A stretch of 64,000 bases of DNA, taken from Streptomyces sp. NBC_01016 (GTDB lineage: Bacteria > Actinomycetota > Actinomycetes > Streptomycetales > Streptomycetaceae). Under the pieces are notes generated by a model. It was not told the DNA's origin. It saw only the letters and a list, made by a program, of their open reading frames with translations, and searched no databases. Made by a program: the position numbers and the translations under genes. Where the stretch lies: assembly GCF_026341035.1 (NCBI RefSeq), contig NZ_JAPEOQ010000002.1, positions 1,302,001 through 1,366,000 of the forward strand, written 5' to 3'. Below, one piece after another: positions 53,029 through 61,581 of the stretch (positions are counted from its first letter, which is position 1; each line of letters begins with the position of its first letter).

Positions 53029-54345
53029 CTATCCGCGGAAGTGGCGCTCCAGGCCACGCCACACGTCGTCGTAGCCGCGCTGCAGATGCCCGGCGGTCGA
53101 GGCCTGCGGGGCGAGGGTGACGGGCCAGCGCGTCTCGAACATGAAGGCCAGGCCGTCGTCGACCTTCTGCGGCTTGAGGTCGGCCGCGCTCGCCTTGTCG
53201 AACGTGTCCCGGTCAGGACCGTGCGCCGACATCATGTTGTGCAGCGAGCCGCCGCCCGGCACGAAGCCCTCGGCCTTCGCGTCGTAGGCGCCCTCGATGA
53301 GCCCCATGTACTCGCTCATCACGTTCCGGTGGAAGTACGGCGGCCGGAACGTGTCCTCGCCCACCAGCCAGCGCGGCGCGAAGACGACGAAGTCGACGCC
53401 CGCGAGCCCCGGGGTGTCGGACGGCGACGTGAGCACCGTGAAGATCGACGGGTCCGGGTGGTCGTACGAGATGGTCCCGATGACGTTGAAGCGGCGCAGG
53501 TCGTATACGTACGGGACGTGGTTGCCGTGCCAGGCGACGACGTCGAGCGGGGAGTGGTCGTAGGCCGCGGACCAGAGGTTCCCGCAGAACTTGTTGACGA
53601 CCTCGACGGGGCGGTCGACATCGTCCTCGAACGCGGCGACCGGCGCCCTGAAGTCCCGTGCGTTCGCCAGGCCGTTGGCGCCGATAGGCCCGAGGTCGGG
53701 CAGTTGGAACGGGGCGCCGTAGTTCTCGCACACGTACCCGCGTGCGGACTCGTCGAGGAGCTCGACCCGGAATCGCACGCCGCGCGGGATCAGTGCGACC
53801 TCGCCCGGCTCGGCGGCGAGCACCCCGAACTCCGTGCGCAGCAGCAGTCCGCCGTGCTCGGGGACGATCAGCAGTTCACCGTCCGCGTCGCTGAACACCC
53901 GGTCGTTCATGGGGGAGTTGGCGTGGTACAGGTGCACGGCCATGCCGGTGCGCTGCGTCGCGTCGCCGTTGCCGCCCAGCGTCCACAGGCCGGCCAGCCA
54001 GTCCGTGCCGGGTGCCGGCTCGGGCAGCGGGTTCCAGCGACGGCGGTTGGGGTCGGGGGCGGTCTCGGTGAACGGGGCCGTGCGCACCCCGCCGTTGTCG
54101 ACACGGCTGAACTCCGGGTGCGCCGCCGACGGGCGGATCCGGTACAGCCACGAGCGGCGGTTGTGCGCCCGCGGCTCGGTGAAGGCGGTGCCGCTGAGCT
54201 GCTCCGCGTATAGGCCGAGCGGCGCGCTCTGCGGCGAGTTGCGCCCCTCGGGCAGGGCCCCCGGCACGGCCTCGGACCCGTGCTCGTTCCCGAAGCCGGA
54301 GAGGTAGGTCAGCCCCTCGGCGGTCTTGCGTACGTCCCCGCTCAT
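53029..54345 (-). CDS. hmgA: Homogentisate 1,2-dioxygenase
   Basis: 438 residues. Opens the ring of homogentisate in tyrosine/phenylalanine catabolism using non-heme Fe(II). Strong family identity: [49 protein letters not shown], and the iron-ligand region ([18 protein letters not shown], then [13 protein letters not shown]). Second ATG at 54345 chosen because the AGGGAG is five bases upstream of it; ATG 54348 is adjacent. Next gene downstream is the HutC-type regulator. No fumarylacetoacetase gene is present in the window. Confidence 0.96.
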   Translation of the reverse strand: MSGDVRKTAEGLTYLSGFGNEHGSEAVPGALPEGRNSPQSAPLGLYAEQLSGTAFTEPRAHNRRSWLYRIRPSAAHPEFSRVDNGGVRTAPFTETAPDPNRRRWNPLPEPAPGTDWLAGLWTLGGNGDATQRTGMAVHLYHANSPMNDRVFSDADGELLIVPEHGGLLLRTEFGVLAAEPGEVALIPRGVRFRVELLDESARGYVCENYGAPFQLPDLGPIGANGLANARDFRAPVAAFEDDVDRPVEVVNKFCGNLWSAAYDHSPLDVVAWHGNHVPYVYDLRRFNVIGTISYDHPDPSIFTVLTSPSDTPGLAGVDFVVFAPRWLVGEDTFRPPYFHRNVMSEYMGLIEGAYDAKAEGFVPGGGSLHNMMSAHGPDRDTFDKASAADLKPQKVDDGLAFMFETRWPVTLAPQASTAGHLQRGYDDVWRGLERHFRG

Positions 54346-54363
54346 CATCGCTCCCTGGTCAAT

Positions 54364-54389
54364 GATTCCTATGCAACACCGTAGGATTC
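54364..54389. promoter_or_regulatory. Inverted repeat over the hmgA promoter
   Basis: GATTCCTA (54364-54371) and TAGGATTC (54382-54389) form an imperfect 8-bp dyad with a 10-nt spacer, overlapping a probable leftward -10 (CATAGGAAT). Candidate operator for the GntR encoded after hmgA. Confidence 0.4.
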
Positions 54390-54525
54390 GCGGGTGGGCG
54401 GCGCAAGACCATCACCGTCCGTCGTATGGCTGACGCGTGGCGGTACCAGCGGCCGAGGGGAGGCCCGCGAGCGTCCTCCCCGCGAGGGATCCGCCGAACG
54501 CCAACGGTCCTCTACCGTCCCGAAC

Positions 54526-55014
54526 ATGCCCAGCCTTCCTGCTCTCCGCGCGGCCGCCGCGGCGCTGCTGACCTGCGCCCTGCTCGCCGGAGCCGTGGGC
54601 TGCGGGGCCGATGACAACGGACCGCGAGATGCCGGGGAGGTCCTCTCGCGCACCGACGCCGCGGGCCGTCACTACCGCCAGGTCCCGGTGGAGGGCGCAC
54701 CCGAGATCGGCCTGATCGTGAAGCCGCAGACGGGCCCCGAGGGCGGCTGGGAGGTCCGCATCTGGGTACGCCGCTTCCGCCTCAGCCCCCACGGCACCCC
54801 GGCCCGGGCCGTCGAGCGCCGCGGCTACGCCCGGCTCTACCTCGACGGCCGCTGCCTCGCCCGGCTGCGCGCCGTCGACTACCGCCTCCCCGGCACCCGC
54901 CTGCACCGCGGCACCCACCACCTCACCGCCCGCCTCTACGCCGACGACCACACGGTGTGGGCGGTCGCGGACAAGCCCGTCCAGGCCACCGCGGACCTGA
55001 CCGCGTCACCGTAG
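54526..55014 (+). CDS. Putative lipoprotein
   Basis: 162 residues from ATG 54526 (no strong SD seen). N-terminal MPSLPALRAAAAALLTCALL then AGAVGC is a lipoprotein signal with the lipidation Cys in GCG. The remaining ~130 residues are mostly beta/turn (VPVEGAPEIGLIVKPQ, GGWEVRIWVRRFRLSPHG). No family recognised. The divergent neighbour is hmgA. Confidence 0.75.
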   Translation: MPSLPALRAAAAALLTCALLAGAVGCGADDNGPRDAGEVLSRTDAAGRHYRQVPVEGAPEIGLIVKPQTGPEGGWEVRIWVRRFRLSPHGTPARAVERRGYARLYLDGRCLARLRAVDYRLPGTRLHRGTHHLTARLYADDHTVWAVADKPVQATADLTASP

Positions 55015-55024
55015 TCTGGCCTTC

Positions 55025-55636
55025 ATGGAGCATCCAACGCCCCTGCGCCGCAAGCCCGTTCAGCGGCGCAGCGCCGAGCGTCTGACCCGGATTCTCGACG
55101 CCTGTGCCGAACTTCTCGACGAGACGGGCTACGACGAGCTGAGCACCCGCGCCGTCGCGCACCGCGCCGAGGTCCCCATCGGCTCGGTCTACCGCTTCTT
55201 CGGCAACAAGCGGGCCCTGGTCGACGCGCTGGCCGAGCGCAATCTCGACCGGTACGTGCGGCGGGTCACCGCGCGCCTCAGGGACGTCCCCACCGGCGAC
55301 TGGCGGGCCGCGATGGACGCGGTGCTCGACGAGTACCTCGCGATGAAGCGCACGGCGCCGGGCTTCTCCCTGGTCGACTTCGGCACCCAGCTCCCCGTGG
55401 GCGCCCCGGACGCCGACCCCAACCACCGCGTCGCCGACACCCTCACGGACCTCCTCGCCCCACGCCTCGACCGCACCCCGGACCCCGCGCTGCGCCGCGC
55501 GTTCCTGGTCGCCGTCGAATCCGCCGACGCCCTGGTCCGGCTCGCGTTCCGCATCGACCCGGAGCGCGGGGACGCGGCGGTGATCGGGGAGGTGCGGGAG
55601 CTGCTGCGGGCGTACCTGGCGCGCGTGCTCGACTGA
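55025..55636 (+). CDS. TetR family regulator
   Basis: 203 residues, ATG 55025, 11 nt after the lipoprotein stop. HTH: RSAERLTRILDACAELLDETGYDELSTRAVAHRAEVPIGSVYRFFGNKRALVDALAERN. The C-terminal domain has no diagnostic motif by eye. It could regulate its own operon with the lipoprotein, or the CitMHS gene downstream. Confidence 0.92.
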   Translation: MEHPTPLRRKPVQRRSAERLTRILDACAELLDETGYDELSTRAVAHRAEVPIGSVYRFFGNKRALVDALAERNLDRYVRRVTARLRDVPTGDWRAAMDAVLDEYLAMKRTAPGFSLVDFGTQLPVGAPDADPNHRVADTLTDLLAPRLDRTPDPALRRAFLVAVESADALVRLAFRIDPERGDAAVIGEVRELLRAYLARVLD

Positions 55637-55709
55637 CGCCTTTCGCGCAGCACGCGGGTGAACCGCTCGTGACCTGGAGTTTTGCGCTTATTGCTCGCGT
55701 GTCAACGTC

Positions 55710-55739
55710 TTGTTAACGATTGTTCGGCCCACCTAGCGT
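55710..55739 (+). promoter_or_regulatory. Predicted hrdB-type promoter of the CitMHS gene
   Basis: TTGTTA (55710-55715), 18-nt spacer, TAGCGT (55734-55739), about 65 nt before the ATG. A reasonable match to the vegetative Streptomyces consensus TTGACN/TAGNNT. Confidence 0.5.
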
Positions 55740-55805
55740 CGCGCTGGCTGCCTCCCCCACGGCGGCTGTTCGAAGGCGAACGTAGACGTGAGAAGGCCCC
55801 TCCCC

Positions 55806-57209
55806 ATGCTGACCATCCTCGGTTTCGGCATGATCGCCACCTTCCTGGTGCTGATCATGATGAAAAAGGTGTCGCCCATCGCGGCGCTCGTGCTCATCCC
55901 GGCGCTGTTCTGCGTCCTGGTGGGCAAGGGAGCGCACCTCGGTGAGTACGTCCTCGCGGGCGTGGGTGATCTCGCGCCCACCGCCGCCATGCTGATGTTC
56001 GCGATCGTCTACTTCGGCGTGATGATCGACGTCGGCCTCTTCGACCCGATCGTGCGCGGCATCCTGAAGTTCGCGAAGGCCGACCCCGTCCGCATCGTCG
56101 TCGGCACGGCCCTGCTCGCCGCGATCGTCTCGCTCGACGGCGACGGCTCCACCACCTTCATGATCACCGTCTCGGCGATGTACCCGCTGTACAAGCGCCT
56201 GAAGATGAGCCTCATCGTGATGACGGGTGTCGCCGCGACCGCCAACGGCGTGATGAACACGCTGCCTTGGGGCGGCCCGACGGCCCGCGCCGCCACCGCC
56301 CTGAAGGTGGACGCCAGCGACATCTTCGTGCCGATGATCCCGGCGCTCGGCGTGGGACTGCTCTTCGTGTTCGCCCTCTCGTACGTGCTCGGGCGCCGGG
56401 AGCGCAAGCGGCTCGGCCATCTCTCCCTGGACGAGGACCTCACGGTCACCGAGACCGTCGAGGAGAAGGTGCTCGTCGGCGCCGGGAGCGGCAACAAGGG
56501 GACCGGCGCGGGCGCCGGCGGCGGATCCGCCTCCACCCCCTCGTACGAGAACGACGAGGGCGAGACGTTCTCCGGGCTCGACCCGAACCGGGCCACCCTG
56601 CGCCCCAAGCTCTACTGGTTCAACGCCGTGCTCACGGTGGTGCTCCTAGCCTCCATGATCATGGAGCTGCTGCCGATCCCGGTGCTGTTCATGCTCGGCG
56701 CCGCGCTCGCGCTCTCGGTCAACTACCCGAACATGACCGACCAGAAGGCCCGGATCGGCGCACACGCCGAGAACGTCCTCAACGTCGCGGGCATGGTCTT
56801 CGCCGCCGCCGTCTTCACGGGCGTGCTGCAGGGCACCGGCATGGTCGACCACATGGCGAAGTGGGTCGTGGGCGGCATCCCGGACTGGATGGGCCCGCAC
56901 ATGGCACTCGTCACCGGCGTGCTGTCCATCCCGTTCACGTACTTCATGTCCAACGACGGCTTCTACTTCGGCATCCTGCCGGTGCTCGCCGAGGCCGGGA
57001 ACGCGCACGGCGTCTCGACCCTCGAGATCGCCCGCGCCTCGCTCGCCGGACAGCCGCTGCACATGTCGAGCCCGCTGGTCCCGGCGGTCTACGTGCTCGT
57101 GGGCATGGCTAAGGTCGAGTTCGGCGACCACACCAAGTTCACCGTGAAATGGGCGGCGTTGACCGCGCTGGTCGTCCTCGGCGCGGGTCTGCTGTTCGGA
57201 ATCGTGTGA
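55806..57209 (+). CDS. CitMHS-family citrate/divalent-metal transporter
   Basis: 467 residues, 11-12 TM helices, ATG 55806 after GAGAAGG. CitMHS features: MLTILGFGMIATFLVLIMMKK, FAIVYFGVMIDVGLFDPIVR, SLDGDGSTTFMITVSAMYPL, NGVMNTLPWGGPTARAATAL, and the late FTYFMSNDGFYFGILPVLAE. A cytoplasmic Gly/Ser-rich loop (about 215-260) divides the halves. It imports citrate as a complex with Mg2+ or another divalent ion. The sequence around its stop codon begins a 17-bp tandem array. Confidence 0.93.
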   Translation: MLTILGFGMIATFLVLIMMKKVSPIAALVLIPALFCVLVGKGAHLGEYVLAGVGDLAPTAAMLMFAIVYFGVMIDVGLFDPIVRGILKFAKADPVRIVVGTALLAAIVSLDGDGSTTFMITVSAMYPLYKRLKMSLIVMTGVAATANGVMNTLPWGGPTARAATALKVDASDIFVPMIPALGVGLLFVFALSYVLGRRERKRLGHLSLDEDLTVTETVEEKVLVGAGSGNKGTGAGAGGGSASTPSYENDEGETFSGLDPNRATLRPKLYWFNAVLTVVLLASMIMELLPIPVLFMLGAALALSVNYPNMTDQKARIGAHAENVLNVAGMVFAAAVFTGVLQGTGMVDHMAKWVVGGIPDWMGPHMALVTGVLSIPFTYFMSNDGFYFGILPVLAEAGNAHGVSTLEIARASLAGQPLHMSSPLVPAVYVLVGMAKVEFGDHTKFTVKWAALTALVVLGAGLLFGIV

Positions 57210-57313
57210 CCGATGAATCCCGAGAACTGATGAATCCCGAGAGTCGATGAGTGCCGAGACCCGATGAGTTCCAAGAGCCGATGAGTGCCGAGACCCGATG
57301 AATCCTGTGACCT
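57196..57313 (+). repeat. 17-bp tandem array overlapping the CitMHS stop codon
   Basis: Six clear 17-bp units start at 57212, 57229, 57246, 57263, 57280 and 57297. Consensus is GATGARTSCCGAGACCC, and each carries GATGA. The end of the CitMHS gene (GAATCGTGTGACC, stop at 57207) matches the last unit (GAATCCTGTGACC), so the gene end looks like the founding unit. The array runs up to the start of the next gene. Confidence 0.88.
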
Positions 57314-57314
57314 C

Positions 57315-58541
57315 ATGAGCCGTGCCTGGCTGCTCCGCCTCGTCATCGCCTTCAGCTTCGCGCAGGGGGCGGTGTCGATGGCGCGGCCCGCGGTCTCCTA
57401 CCGGGCCCTCGCGCTCGGCGCCGACGAGCGTGCCGTCGGCGTCATCGCGGGGGTCTACGCGCTGCTCCCGCTGTTCGCCGCCGTGCCGCTCGGCCGGCGC
57501 ACGGACCACGGCCGGTGCGCGCCGCTGCTCCCGGTGGGCGTCGTCCTCATCGCGGGCGGGTGCGCGATGAGCGGACTCGCGAACAGCCTGGTGTCGATGG
57601 CCGCCTGGAGCGGTGTCATGGGGCTCGGGCATCTGTGCTTCGTCATCGGCGCCCAGTCGATCGTGGCCCGGCAGTCCGCGCCCGAGGACCAGGACCGGAA
57701 CTTCGGCCACTTCACCATCGGCGCCTCCCTCGGCCAGCTCGTCGGGCCGATCGCCGCCGGAGCCCTGATCGACGGCCACGACATGGTAGGTACGAGTGCG
57801 CTCGCGCTCCTCGTGTCGGCGGGCGTCTGCGCGCTGGCCGTGACCTCGCTGTGGCGCATCGAGTCCCGTCGTACGCAGCCGGGTTCGCGCACGAAGGAGG
57901 CCTCCCGGGTCCCCGTGCACCGCATCCTGCGCACCCGCGGCGTGCCCGGCGGCATCTTCATCAGCCTCGCCGTCCTGTCGGCCACCGACATCCTCACGGC
58001 GTATCTGCCGGTGGTCGGCGAGCACCGGGGGATCGCGCCGTCCGTGGTCGGCGTGCTGCTGAGCCTGCGCGCGGGGGCGACGGTCGCCTGCCGCCTGGTC
58101 ATGACCCCGCTCATCAACTGGCTCGGCAGGACGGCCCTGATCGCCACCACGTGCCTGCTCGCGGCGGTGCTGTGCGCGGGCATCGCGCTGCCCGTGCCGG
58201 TGTGGGCGCTCGGCGCGATGCTGATCGTGCTCGGCTTCTGCCTCGGGGTGGGCCAGCCGCTCTCCATGACCACGGTCGTCCAGGCCGCCCCTGCCGAGGC
58301 CCGCTCCACCGCCCTGGCGCTCCGGCTGACCGGCAACCGCCTCGGCCAGGTCGCGGCGCCCGCGTCGGCGGGCCTGATCGCGGGCGTGGCCGGGACGGCG
58401 GCGCCGTTCGTGATGCTGGGCGGGCTGCTGTTCGTGGCCGCCGGGCTCGGGGTCCGGGGCGGCGACAGGCGCGGCTCCGTGCGGGCGAGGACACGGGCTC
58501 CGCGCCTCCGTCGACGCGAGAAGGATCACCAGCGGCACTGA
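57315..58541 (+). CDS. MFS transporter, 12-helix type
   Basis: 408 residues. MFS features: AVSMARPAVSYRALALGADERAVG, the short GRRTDHGR motif A, NFGHFTIGASLGQLVGPIAAG, and the mirrored VACRLVMTPLINWLGRTALIA. The C-terminal tail is strongly basic. The ATG at 57315 has no Shine-Dalgarno sequence because the repeat array fills the upstream region, so translation may depend on coupling or on the array. Substrate unknown. Confidence 0.85.
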   Translation: MSRAWLLRLVIAFSFAQGAVSMARPAVSYRALALGADERAVGVIAGVYALLPLFAAVPLGRRTDHGRCAPLLPVGVVLIAGGCAMSGLANSLVSMAAWSGVMGLGHLCFVIGAQSIVARQSAPEDQDRNFGHFTIGASLGQLVGPIAAGALIDGHDMVGTSALALLVSAGVCALAVTSLWRIESRRTQPGSRTKEASRVPVHRILRTRGVPGGIFISLAVLSATDILTAYLPVVGEHRGIAPSVVGVLLSLRAGATVACRLVMTPLINWLGRTALIATTCLLAAVLCAGIALPVPVWALGAMLIVLGFCLGVGQPLSMTTVVQAAPAEARSTALALRLTGNRLGQVAAPASAGLIAGVAGTAAPFVMLGGLLFVAAGLGVRGGDRRGSVRARTRAPRLRRREKDHQRH

Positions 58542-58571
58542 GCCTCCACCCCGGTACCCCCTGGACCCCAG

Positions 58572-58590
58572 AAACTAGCGACGCTAGTTT
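58572..58590. promoter_or_regulatory. Perfect 19-bp palindrome upstream of the alcohol dehydrogenase
   Basis: AAACTAGCG-A-CGCTAGTTT, 52 nt before the adh start. The site at 63150-63168 beside a TetR gene is a close relative, so this is a candidate operator of that TetR. Confidence 0.75.
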
Positions 58591-58641
58591 GGATCGGCAC
58601 GTACGTGACATCCCGCACTCGCTCAGGGAGTTGTGCTCATC

Positions 58642-59724
58642 ATGGTCCGCGCCGCTGTACTGCCCGCCGTCGGCTCCCCGCTGGAGATCGCCGACATCGA
58701 CCTGCCCGAACCGGGGCCCGGCCAGGTCCGGGTGCGGCTGGCCGCCGCCGGTGTCTGCCACTCCGACCTGTCCCTGACCAACGGCACCATGCGGGTCCCG
58801 GTCCCCGCGGTCCTCGGCCACGAGGGCGCGGGCACCGTCGTCTCCGTCGGCGACGGCGTCACGCACGTGGCCCCCGGTGACGGCGTCGTCCTCAACTGGG
58901 CGCCCTCCTGCGGCAGCTGCCACGCCTGCACGCTCGGCGAGGTGTGGCTGTGCGCCAACGCCCTCACGGGCGCCGCCAACATCCACGCGAAGCGCGCGTC
59001 CGACGGCAGTGACCTCCATCCCGGCCTGAACGTCGCCGCGTTCGCTGAGGAGACGGTCGTCGCCGCGAACTGCGTGCTGCCGGTGCCGGACGGCGTCCCG
59101 CTCATCGACGCGGCCCTGCTCGGCTGCGCCGTGCTCACCGGCTACGGCGCCGTGCACCACTCCGCCCGCGTACGGGAGGGGGAGACCGTCGCGGTGTACG
59201 GCGTCGGCGGCGTCGGCCTCGCCACGCTCCAGGCCGCGCGCATCGCGGGCGCCTCGAAGATCATCGCGGTCGACGTCTCCCCGGAGAAGGAGGCGCTGGC
59301 GCGCGCGGCGGGCGCCACGGACTACGTGATCGCCTCCGAGACGACCGCGCGCGAGATCCGCGGGCTCACGGACAAGCAGGGCGTCGACGTGGCCGTGGAG
59401 TGCGTCGGCCGTGCCGTCACGATCCGTACCGCCTGGGAGTCCACCCGGCGCGGCGGCCGCACCACCGTCGTCGGCATCGGCGGCAAGGACCAGCAGGTCA
59501 CCTTCAACGCCCTGGAGATCTTCCACTGGGGCCGCACGCTGTCCGGCTGCGTCTACGGCAACTGCGACCCGGCCCAGGACCTCCCGGTGCTCGCCGAGCA
59601 CATCCGCGAGGGCCGCCTCGACCTGAGCACGCTCGTGACCGAGCGGATCGCGCTGGACGGGATCCCGGCGGCGTTCGACAACATGGTGGCGGGCAAGGGC
59701 GGCCGGGCGCTCGTCGTGTTTTAG
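58642..59724 (+). CDS. Zinc-dependent alcohol dehydrogenase
   Basis: 360 residues from ATG 58642 (GGGAG upstream; GTG 58633 possible). MDR-family ADH: catalytic zinc ligands in GVCHSDL and GHEGAGTV, structural zinc cysteines in CGSCHACTLGEVWLC, the Rossmann motif GVGGVGLATLQAARIAGA, and an acidic residue in IAVDVSPEKE favouring NAD+. Oxidises an alcohol to an aldehyde or ketone. The upstream palindrome suggests TetR regulation shared with the acyl-CoA dehydrogenase. The stop codon starts a 17-bp tandem array. Confidence 0.93.
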   Translation: MVRAAVLPAVGSPLEIADIDLPEPGPGQVRVRLAAAGVCHSDLSLTNGTMRVPVPAVLGHEGAGTVVSVGDGVTHVAPGDGVVLNWAPSCGSCHACTLGEVWLCANALTGAANIHAKRASDGSDLHPGLNVAAFAEETVVAANCVLPVPDGVPLIDAALLGCAVLTGYGAVHHSARVREGETVAVYGVGGVGLATLQAARIAGASKIIAVDVSPEKEALARAAGATDYVIASETTAREIRGLTDKQGVDVAVECVGRAVTIRTAWESTRRGGRTTVVGIGGKDQQVTFNALEIFHWGRTLSGCVYGNCDPAQDLPVLAEHIREGRLDLSTLVTERIALDGIPAAFDNMVAGKGGRALVVF

Positions 59725-59786
59725 CGATGCGGCGGTTTTGGCGATGCCCCGGTCTTGGCGTTGCTCCGGTTTTGGCGATGCCGCGG
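59719..59786 (+). repeat. 17-bp tandem array beginning at the adh stop codon
   Basis: Four units of 17 bp start at 59719, 59736, 59753 and 59770. Unit 1, TTTTAGCGATGCGGCGG, contains the stop codon TAG; units 2 and 4 read TTTTGGCGATGC followed by CCCGG or CGCGG. The sequence is unrelated to the CitMHS array although the period is the same. Confidence 0.9.
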
Positions 59787-59876
59787 CCGATGAGTTCCCG
59801 GCTGGCGTCCGGTCTGTAGGAGGAGAAGCCTGATACAGGCCGGCACCGCGCCGGATCGGGAACCAGGAGGCCCACC

Positions 59877-60359
59877 ATGCCCGCCACCGCTCAGAAGATC
59901 CGCCCCTGTCTGTGGTTCGACGGCAAGGCCGAGGAAGCCGTCGACTTCTACATGTCGCTCTTCCCCGGTTCCGACTCCGAGATCCTGGAGGTCCAGCGCT
60001 GGGGCAAGGAGGGGCCCGGTGTGCCCGGCTCCGTCCTCACCATGGAGTTCCGGCTCGCGGGCAACGAGTACCAGGCGCTGAACGGCGGCCCCGAGTTCAA
60101 GTTCAACGAAGCGGTCTCGCTCTCCGTCGACTGCGCCGACCAGGCCGAGGTCGACCGGCTGTGGGAGCGGATCACGGCGGACGGCGGCGAGGGCGGGCCG
60201 TGCGGCTGGTGCAAGGACAAGTTCGGGCTGTCCTGGCAGATCGTTCCGCGCCGGCTCGTCGAACTCCTCGCCGACCCGGACGAGGCGCGGGCCGCGAGGG
60301 TGCTGGCCGCGATGATGAAGATGGGCAAACTGGACGTCGCCGCGCTCGAGTCGGCTTAA
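59877..60359 (+). CDS. VOC-superfamily (PhnB/3-DMU9-MT-like) protein
   Basis: 160 residues, ATG 59877 after CAGGAGG. Glyoxalase/VOC fold: IRPCLWFDGKAEEAVDFYMSLFPGSD, ALNGGPEFKFNEAVSLSVDC, and GGEGGPCGWCKDKFGLSWQIVPRRL, as in PhnB/3-demethylubiquinone methyltransferase-like proteins. The actual reaction is unknown; many are dioxygenase- or resistance-like. The 45-bp repeat follows 5 nt after its stop. Confidence 0.92.
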   Translation: MPATAQKIRPCLWFDGKAEEAVDFYMSLFPGSDSEILEVQRWGKEGPGVPGSVLTMEFRLAGNEYQALNGGPEFKFNEAVSLSVDCADQAEVDRLWERITADGGEGGPCGWCKDKFGLSWQIVPRRLVELLADPDEARAARVLAAMMKMGKLDVAALESA

Positions 60360-60364
60360 AGGAT

Positions 60365-60448
60365 CGGGGCTCCGCCCCGTACCCCGCGCCTCAAACGCCG
60401 GCGGGGCTGGATATGCCGATCCCCAGCGGGGTCCGGGGCGGAGCCCCG
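60365..60448. repeat. 45-bp repeat copy 2, forming a long terminator-like inverted repeat
   Basis: 60365-60409 is the second copy of the 45-bp repeat. Beyond it, 60426-60448 is the inverse of its first 23 bases (one mismatch), giving a large hairpin between convergent stops (60359 and 60483). Confidence 0.85.
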
Positions 60449-60482
60449 AGAGCGTCACCACGGACCCCGCGAGACGGAACAC

Positions 60483-61475
60483 TCAGGCCGCCCCCGGTGA
60501 CACCAACCGGGGGAACGACCTCGCCGCGACCAGGAACACCAACGTCGTCAGTGCGAACGGCCACGTGAACATGTGGCCGCCCACCGGCGCCGCCAACGCC
60601 CCGAACGCAGGCGCGCACACCGTCGCGGCGACCGCCCCCGCCACGGCATACGGCACCGTACGCCGCGTGCCCTCGAGGAACACCCCGCAGAGCGCGAGCG
60701 CGACCAGCACCGCGTTGTACGCGGACGTGCCGTCGGCCAGCTGCGCGGCGGGCTCGCCGAGGGCCCACGCGGTCGCCATGCCCGCGACGTTCCCGAGGCA
60801 GGCCACGCCCGCGACCCGCGGCCCGGCCACCAGCAGCCCGGCGAGCACCAGGGCCCCCGCGTACCACTGCGGCATCAGGAAGATCTGGCCGAATCCGGCG
60901 AAGAACCCCCGTACGGCTTCGTCGAGTTGGAGTCCTGTCCTGGCCCCGGACACCGCCTGCGGGAACGCGGCGATGCCGCCCCCGCCGGTCCACACCCGCG
61001 CGAACCCGGGCGCGGCCAGCGTGATGACGCTCGCCACGAGGCAGAACGGCAGCGTCAGGGCGGGCAGCCCCCACGCCCCGAGGGCCCGCCCCGCGGCGGC
61101 GGTGGCCACGGTCGCGGCGGCGCAGCCGAGCAGGGCCACGAGCACCGAGGACAGCTGGTCGGGGTTGAGGAAGACGGCACAACTCACGCCCACGAGGCAG
61201 GCGTTGAAGCCCTCCATGCCGAGCGTGAGCCGCTCCTTCTCCACGCCGAGCAGCGCCGCGACCAGCGTGCCGACGGCCGCGCCCCCGACCCCGTAGAGCC
61301 CGTACTCCCACCCGGCGGAGAACAGGGCCGCGGCGAACAGCGCGCCGGTGAGCGCGCGCGGCAGGAACGTCACCTGCCCGATCCCGCGCAGCACGCGCAG
61401 CGCGAACTGTCTACAGTCGGTTGCCCAACTCTGCCCGATTTCCTGGTGAATCGCGGCATCCACCGTCTGCGCCAT
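60483..61475 (-). CDS. Urea transporter (UT family)
   Basis: 330 residues, about 10 TM helices, ATG 61475. Bacterial UT features: LPRALTGALFAAALFS, twin-repeat segments LTLGMEGFNACLVGVSCAVFLNP and DGTSAYNAVLVALALCGVFLEG, and LPALTLPFCLVASVITLAA. It lets urea pass down its gradient through a channel-like pore. No urease or urea-amidolyase gene is nearby. Weak upstream signals. Confidence 0.9.
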   Translation of the reverse strand: MAQTVDAAIHQEIGQSWATDCRQFALRVLRGIGQVTFLPRALTGALFAAALFSAGWEYGLYGVGGAAVGTLVAALLGVEKERLTLGMEGFNACLVGVSCAVFLNPDQLSSVLVALLGCAAATVATAAAGRALGAWGLPALTLPFCLVASVITLAAPGFARVWTGGGGIAAFPQAVSGARTGLQLDEAVRGFFAGFGQIFLMPQWYAGALVLAGLLVAGPRVAGVACLGNVAGMATAWALGEPAAQLADGTSAYNAVLVALALCGVFLEGTRRTVPYAVAGAVAATVCAPAFGALAAPVGGHMFTWPFALTTLVFLVAARSFPRLVSPGAA

Positions 61476-61581
61476 GCGCCGCTCCCGTGTTACGAAGATG
61501 TTTCCCGGCCCGGCGAATGTACGCTACAGCTACTTCCGGGGAAGATCCCGGGCGGGGGCGGGAACGCGCCACGGCGCCCGC

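Noticed and set aside
57212-57313. Possible CRISPR array
   Set aside because: The units are directly tandem with no spacers, and there are no cas genes; it is a simple 17-bp tandem repeat. The same applies to 59719-59786 and 62387-62475.
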